Program-made: the position numbers and the translations under genes | Origin: Rostratula benghalensis | Lineage: Eukaryota > Chordata > Aves > Charadriiformes > Rostratulidae | Assembly (NCBI GenBank): GCA_013399305.1 | Contig: VXAI01000067.1 | Location: 868,001-932,000, forward strand | Direction of reading: 5' to 3' | Length of the DNA stretch: 64,000 bases | Notes under the pieces: model-generated | What the model saw: only the letters and a program-made list of their open reading frames with translations | The model's database searches: none | Told to the model about the DNA's origin: nothing | In this document: positions 60,401 to 64,000 of the stretch, piece after piece | Numbering within the stretch: position 1 is the first letter of the stretch | Layout of the letters: each line of letters begins with the position of its first letter

Positions 60401-63400
60401 AAAGCAAATCTTCAACAGCATGCTTACTTGCTTACATCAGCCCATCTCTCATCTTTTGCTCTCATTTGGGGGAACAATAAACAAAGCAGCTCACTGTTAC
60501 TGCCAGTGTGCCACTCTCCTGCGTGCTCTCGGAGGAGCATCTGCCATGGGTTTAGCTACAGAGGTGCAGACACGGAGAAAACCTACAGAATGTGTAGCTG
60601 AGCTAAGCTAAGGACTTATGGATGCCAAAAATGGGGCTGTCCTTGTCATCCCCTCCTACCCCAGTACTTGCTGAGCCCTCGCTGAGTGGCTGCAGCCCAG
60701 CTGGGCTGCTGGCTGCTAACCCAGTGGTCAGAGAGATTAGTGCCCTGTGGGGCTGCACTAGGATTTTTGGGAAGTGAGCAAACATTTCTGGAGCTGCCAG
60801 CTCCCCCAGCACTTGGCCATGTGGGGGCTGTGGCATCCTTCCAGTTCAGTGTGTCTCAGCCCAGGTGCTGGGGAGCTGCCTACAGCAGGAACCTCTGTGT
60901 CCCAACCAGAGAGGAATGGTCCTGCTTCCCCATCCCTGTGCTACCTCTCGGATCACACAGAACTGCCCCCAGGGAACTGTGCCAGCCTTGATCCTCACCG
61001 AATTGGTGCCCAAATAACCCCCAGTAAACTCCCTCTGCAACGGATGGGAATCTGCTGGGGCCGTGAGCAGGACCTCTGGCTCTGCGGTAGGTTTGCTGCT
61101 GGTGACAGCCCAGGGAACCAAAGGGCTTAGAGTAGTATTTTTCAGGATGGCAAGAAGAGCTGACCCAAATCTCTTCCATTTGCTATGGAAAGTGAAAACT
61201 GTCAATGAAACAATGACCAGTTTATATAATTGTGTGGGCACTGCAGGACTGACAGGCAGTGATGCCACTTCAAATGGCAGAAGATGCCTGAGAAGTTGAG
61301 GAGCAAGATTTTCTTTTCCTTAAACTACAAGAACAATTTAAATTTCTCACAGCTCTCCCTGTTTCATTGTGTGGCTCCCAGGGCTGAGAAGAGCTGCTGC
61401 ACAGTACACAAGTGCAGTTATCTCACTCAGGGTGATTTAAAAGAAAGAAAAAACAAACCCAAAGTTTGTTTTTGGATGAATGACAAGGAGAGAAAGAAAA
61501 AGCGGAAATATGACTGGAATAACAAGGCCATTTTTTCTGCTGCTGCCTCAGATTTAGAAGATACCATATGGGCAAGCAAATGCCAGAACCCATGAGGTTG
61601 CACATTCATCCAGATTCAAGCTGATTAACTACACAACCTATGCAGAGGTATATGCCATCCGGCAGATCTACAAGCAGAGACTTCCCCAAGCAAGTGCTTG
61701 AAAATGAGTGGCTGTAAGAATGAATTAATAGCAGATTTCCAGGAAGAAAGCACAGATACAGAAAATCCTATTTCAGTTTATCATGGACATAACCAGAATT
61801 TATTTTCTGCTTGTCCCATGGAAAAGACTGAAGGTTAGAAGTGTTCCAGTTGTGACGGCAAAGTGTTACCAAATGGCTGCTTTTCACATCTTTGAAATAA
61901 TATCAGAAAATGTTTTGTTAGATCATCTGGAAAACCACCCAGGGATAAGCAGCAAGAAATGTCTATGAGAAGATTATTTCCCCTACTAAAGAGAGGTAAA
62001 AGAAACTATTAAGTAGAAATGATTTGCCTACTTTTTGAACAAGTGCTTCAGAGCAGGTTGAAGTGGGCAGTGACCACACTGGCTTGTACAAGAGCAGGGT
62101 CCATTGTTTACAGCTTTGCCTAGAAGTCATTCCACATGGGCTGCGTGAATTCATTTGTCACCAAAATAGATGACTTCCCTGTTTTTCCAATTTGTTCTGT
62201 ATCTGGTTTTCTTTCTAGGTAGAGCTAGACATGAAGACTCCCAGTAGCCTTAATGTCTTGGCTCTGATTTTAATTTCCTTTAATATTGAATGAGAAGATG
62301 AGCTCTCATTTTCCAAGCTGATTATTGGAATCTGCAAGATCATCCTGCAGGATGCCTTTCCTGGTTTTTGTTTTGTTTTTGTTTTAGTTTTGGCCTTTCT
62401 CTTGGTAACACCCAAATAAAACAGGAGCTAAGCAAGAAAGTTATCAGGAAATTGCTTCAAAAGCATATTTTCAGCTGTGCAGGGGAAGTGCTTTAAAAGG
62501 CTAAAAAAAGGGCAATCTTTAAAAGGCTGTGTTTCGGACCCATGTTGTGTGTATTAATTAAATTTTGTCATTTTGCTGTGGGTGAGGTCTCCATTCATTT
62601 GAGAGTTTCCAGGCTGAATTTCTCAGGATGTTCTCTGGCAAGAATACTCAGTGTAGCATCACTGATCTTCAGTGCTTTAAGCTAATAGCCCGTCAGCATA
62701 GCAACATCCACAGGGCACTGAGCAGGGAGCAGCAGCAATGCTGTTCACTATTGCTGTTCTGGCTTTACTTGCAGTCTGATCTGCTCCCTGGGCATGACAC
62801 AGGGCCCTGGGGGGACCATGCTCCTTACCACGGCACCTCTGCTTTTTGGAACCTAGCTGGCTGGAGCCTCTTGCTAGTGTGTGGTCCCCTGGTATGTTGT
62901 AGCCTTTCTGAACCAAAACTTTCTCAGGAAATGAAGCCCAGTGGTGTGCTCCTCCCACATACACACCAGAATCTGAAAACAAACTTTCCTAACTAGCTTG
63001 TTTCTTAACTAGCTCTTTGAATAATAATCCAATAACATAAATAATTAAACAAACTAATTCCCTTCCCCTTAAGAACAAAACAGAAGCCCAACCCTTGAAA
63101 GCCCAAGTCTGCATTCAGCCAGGAGAGAAAGGCTGAGGCTACAGCCTCAAAATAAAATCACCCCTGTGAGGGTGAAAGGGACTAGCGGCGCATCTCGTCC
63201 CAGCAGCCCAGCTCACCCCAGTAGCTGGGGAAGTTGGGGGCTGCAGCTCAGACTGGGATGTCCAGGCATAAGTTAAGGAAACCTGCTGAGTATATCCCAG
63301 CCCAAAAAGTCAGTTTTCCTTTTGACTTCAGTAAGTATCAATCGGGAAAAGCCTGTGACTAACTGCAAGAGGGTTTTTCTAGCGGCTGTGCTAACCCCGA

Positions 63401-64000
63401 TCAGGGCAGTCAAGTGCTCCATCATACATCCAAACCAGTCACCTGCTGGAGCATATATCATAATTTTCTTTGTTCAGGTGTGGAAAATAGGCACAGTGTG
63501 CCACTACGCTATATTAAATGTGTAATTCAGCTGTCTGTGATATAGACTAATAGATACTGTGAGCGCTTTATACTTTCTACCTTCTGCTTCCCAAACTGAG
63601 AGGTGCCTGTAGAGAGTAGCAGGTGGCTTGAAAGGACATCTAGTTTGCAAAATACCTGCCAGAGATGGAAAGATATGAACTGAGACTTGAAAAAGAACAG
63701 GAGAGGCTGATCACACCTCCTTATTCCACCTTGACTATTTGTTTAAAAGAGGGAAACCCCAAACACCAGGAAGGCAATCAGGGCATCCAGCTGGGCTCCA
63801 TCAGCATGCTCCAGCTGCTCGAAATAAGAAGGCTTAAGGTGGGGAGGATCCCCTCCCTGCCAAGCAAGAGACCTATCAACTGTACTGAGAAAAAGGATTT
63901 AAAGGCTTTAGGTTGAGTTTTTTGTGGTTAGTTGATGGGAGTTGTTTTTTTTTTAAAAAGCAAAGTTTCATTAGGTGAAACTAATAGGGTTTATGAAGAA
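57409..64000 (+). other. SHC4: SHC4 intron 2 (5' part)
   Basis: About 6.6 kb after exon 2 to the window edge without a recognised SHC4 exon. It holds a GTTTT-type simple repeat near 62367-62390. No gene or intact transposon was found. Confidence 0.7.

Overview
The window is vertebrate nuclear DNA, almost certainly avian. Three multi-exon, GT-AG spliced genes lie on the plus strand in AT-rich introns. Two CpG islands mark promoters. The only clear interspersed repeats are 5'-truncated CR1 retroposons, typical of birds and other sauropsids. No Alu-like SINE, bacterial operon, CRISPR array, tRNA or rRNA gene was seen.

Layout. (1) 1-1410: last intron, terminal coding exon and 3' UTR of COPS2 (COP9 signalosome subunit 2). 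(2) 1411-8100: AT-rich intergenic DNA with one unexplained coding-like open frame at 5720-5908. (3) 8180-9130: CpG island and first exon of SECISBP2L (SECIS-binding protein 2-like), including a 12-codon upstream ORF in a very strong start context. (4) 8646-35041: the complete SECISBP2L coding region in 18 exons, every junction checked for phase. They give 1102 codons, or 1096 with an alternative acceptor of exon 7. (5) 35042 to about 38920: long SECISBP2L 3' UTR. (6) 38921-46490: intergenic DNA with one decayed CR1. (7) 46500-47400: second CpG island with a CCAAT/TATA-like core promoter, a GGCTC pentanucleotide repeat and a 56-nt pyrimidine tract. (8) 47835-48413 and 57338-57408: coding exons 1 and 2 of SHC4 (RaLP, an SHC-family adaptor). 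The gene runs off the right edge.

The order and shared orientation COPS2, SECISBP2L, SHC4 match what I recall of human 15q21.1, so this is an ancient conserved block. The genes are not a pathway: COPS2 acts in cullin deneddylation, SECISBP2L in selenoprotein mRNA binding, SHC4 in receptor tyrosine kinase signalling. I see no wholly new system. The most useful leads are the SECISBP2L uORF, the unassigned frame at 5720-5908, the alternative splicing around a 25-nt microexon, and the architecture of the SHC4 promoter and leader. Gene names rest on recognising translated exons from memory. No database search was run.
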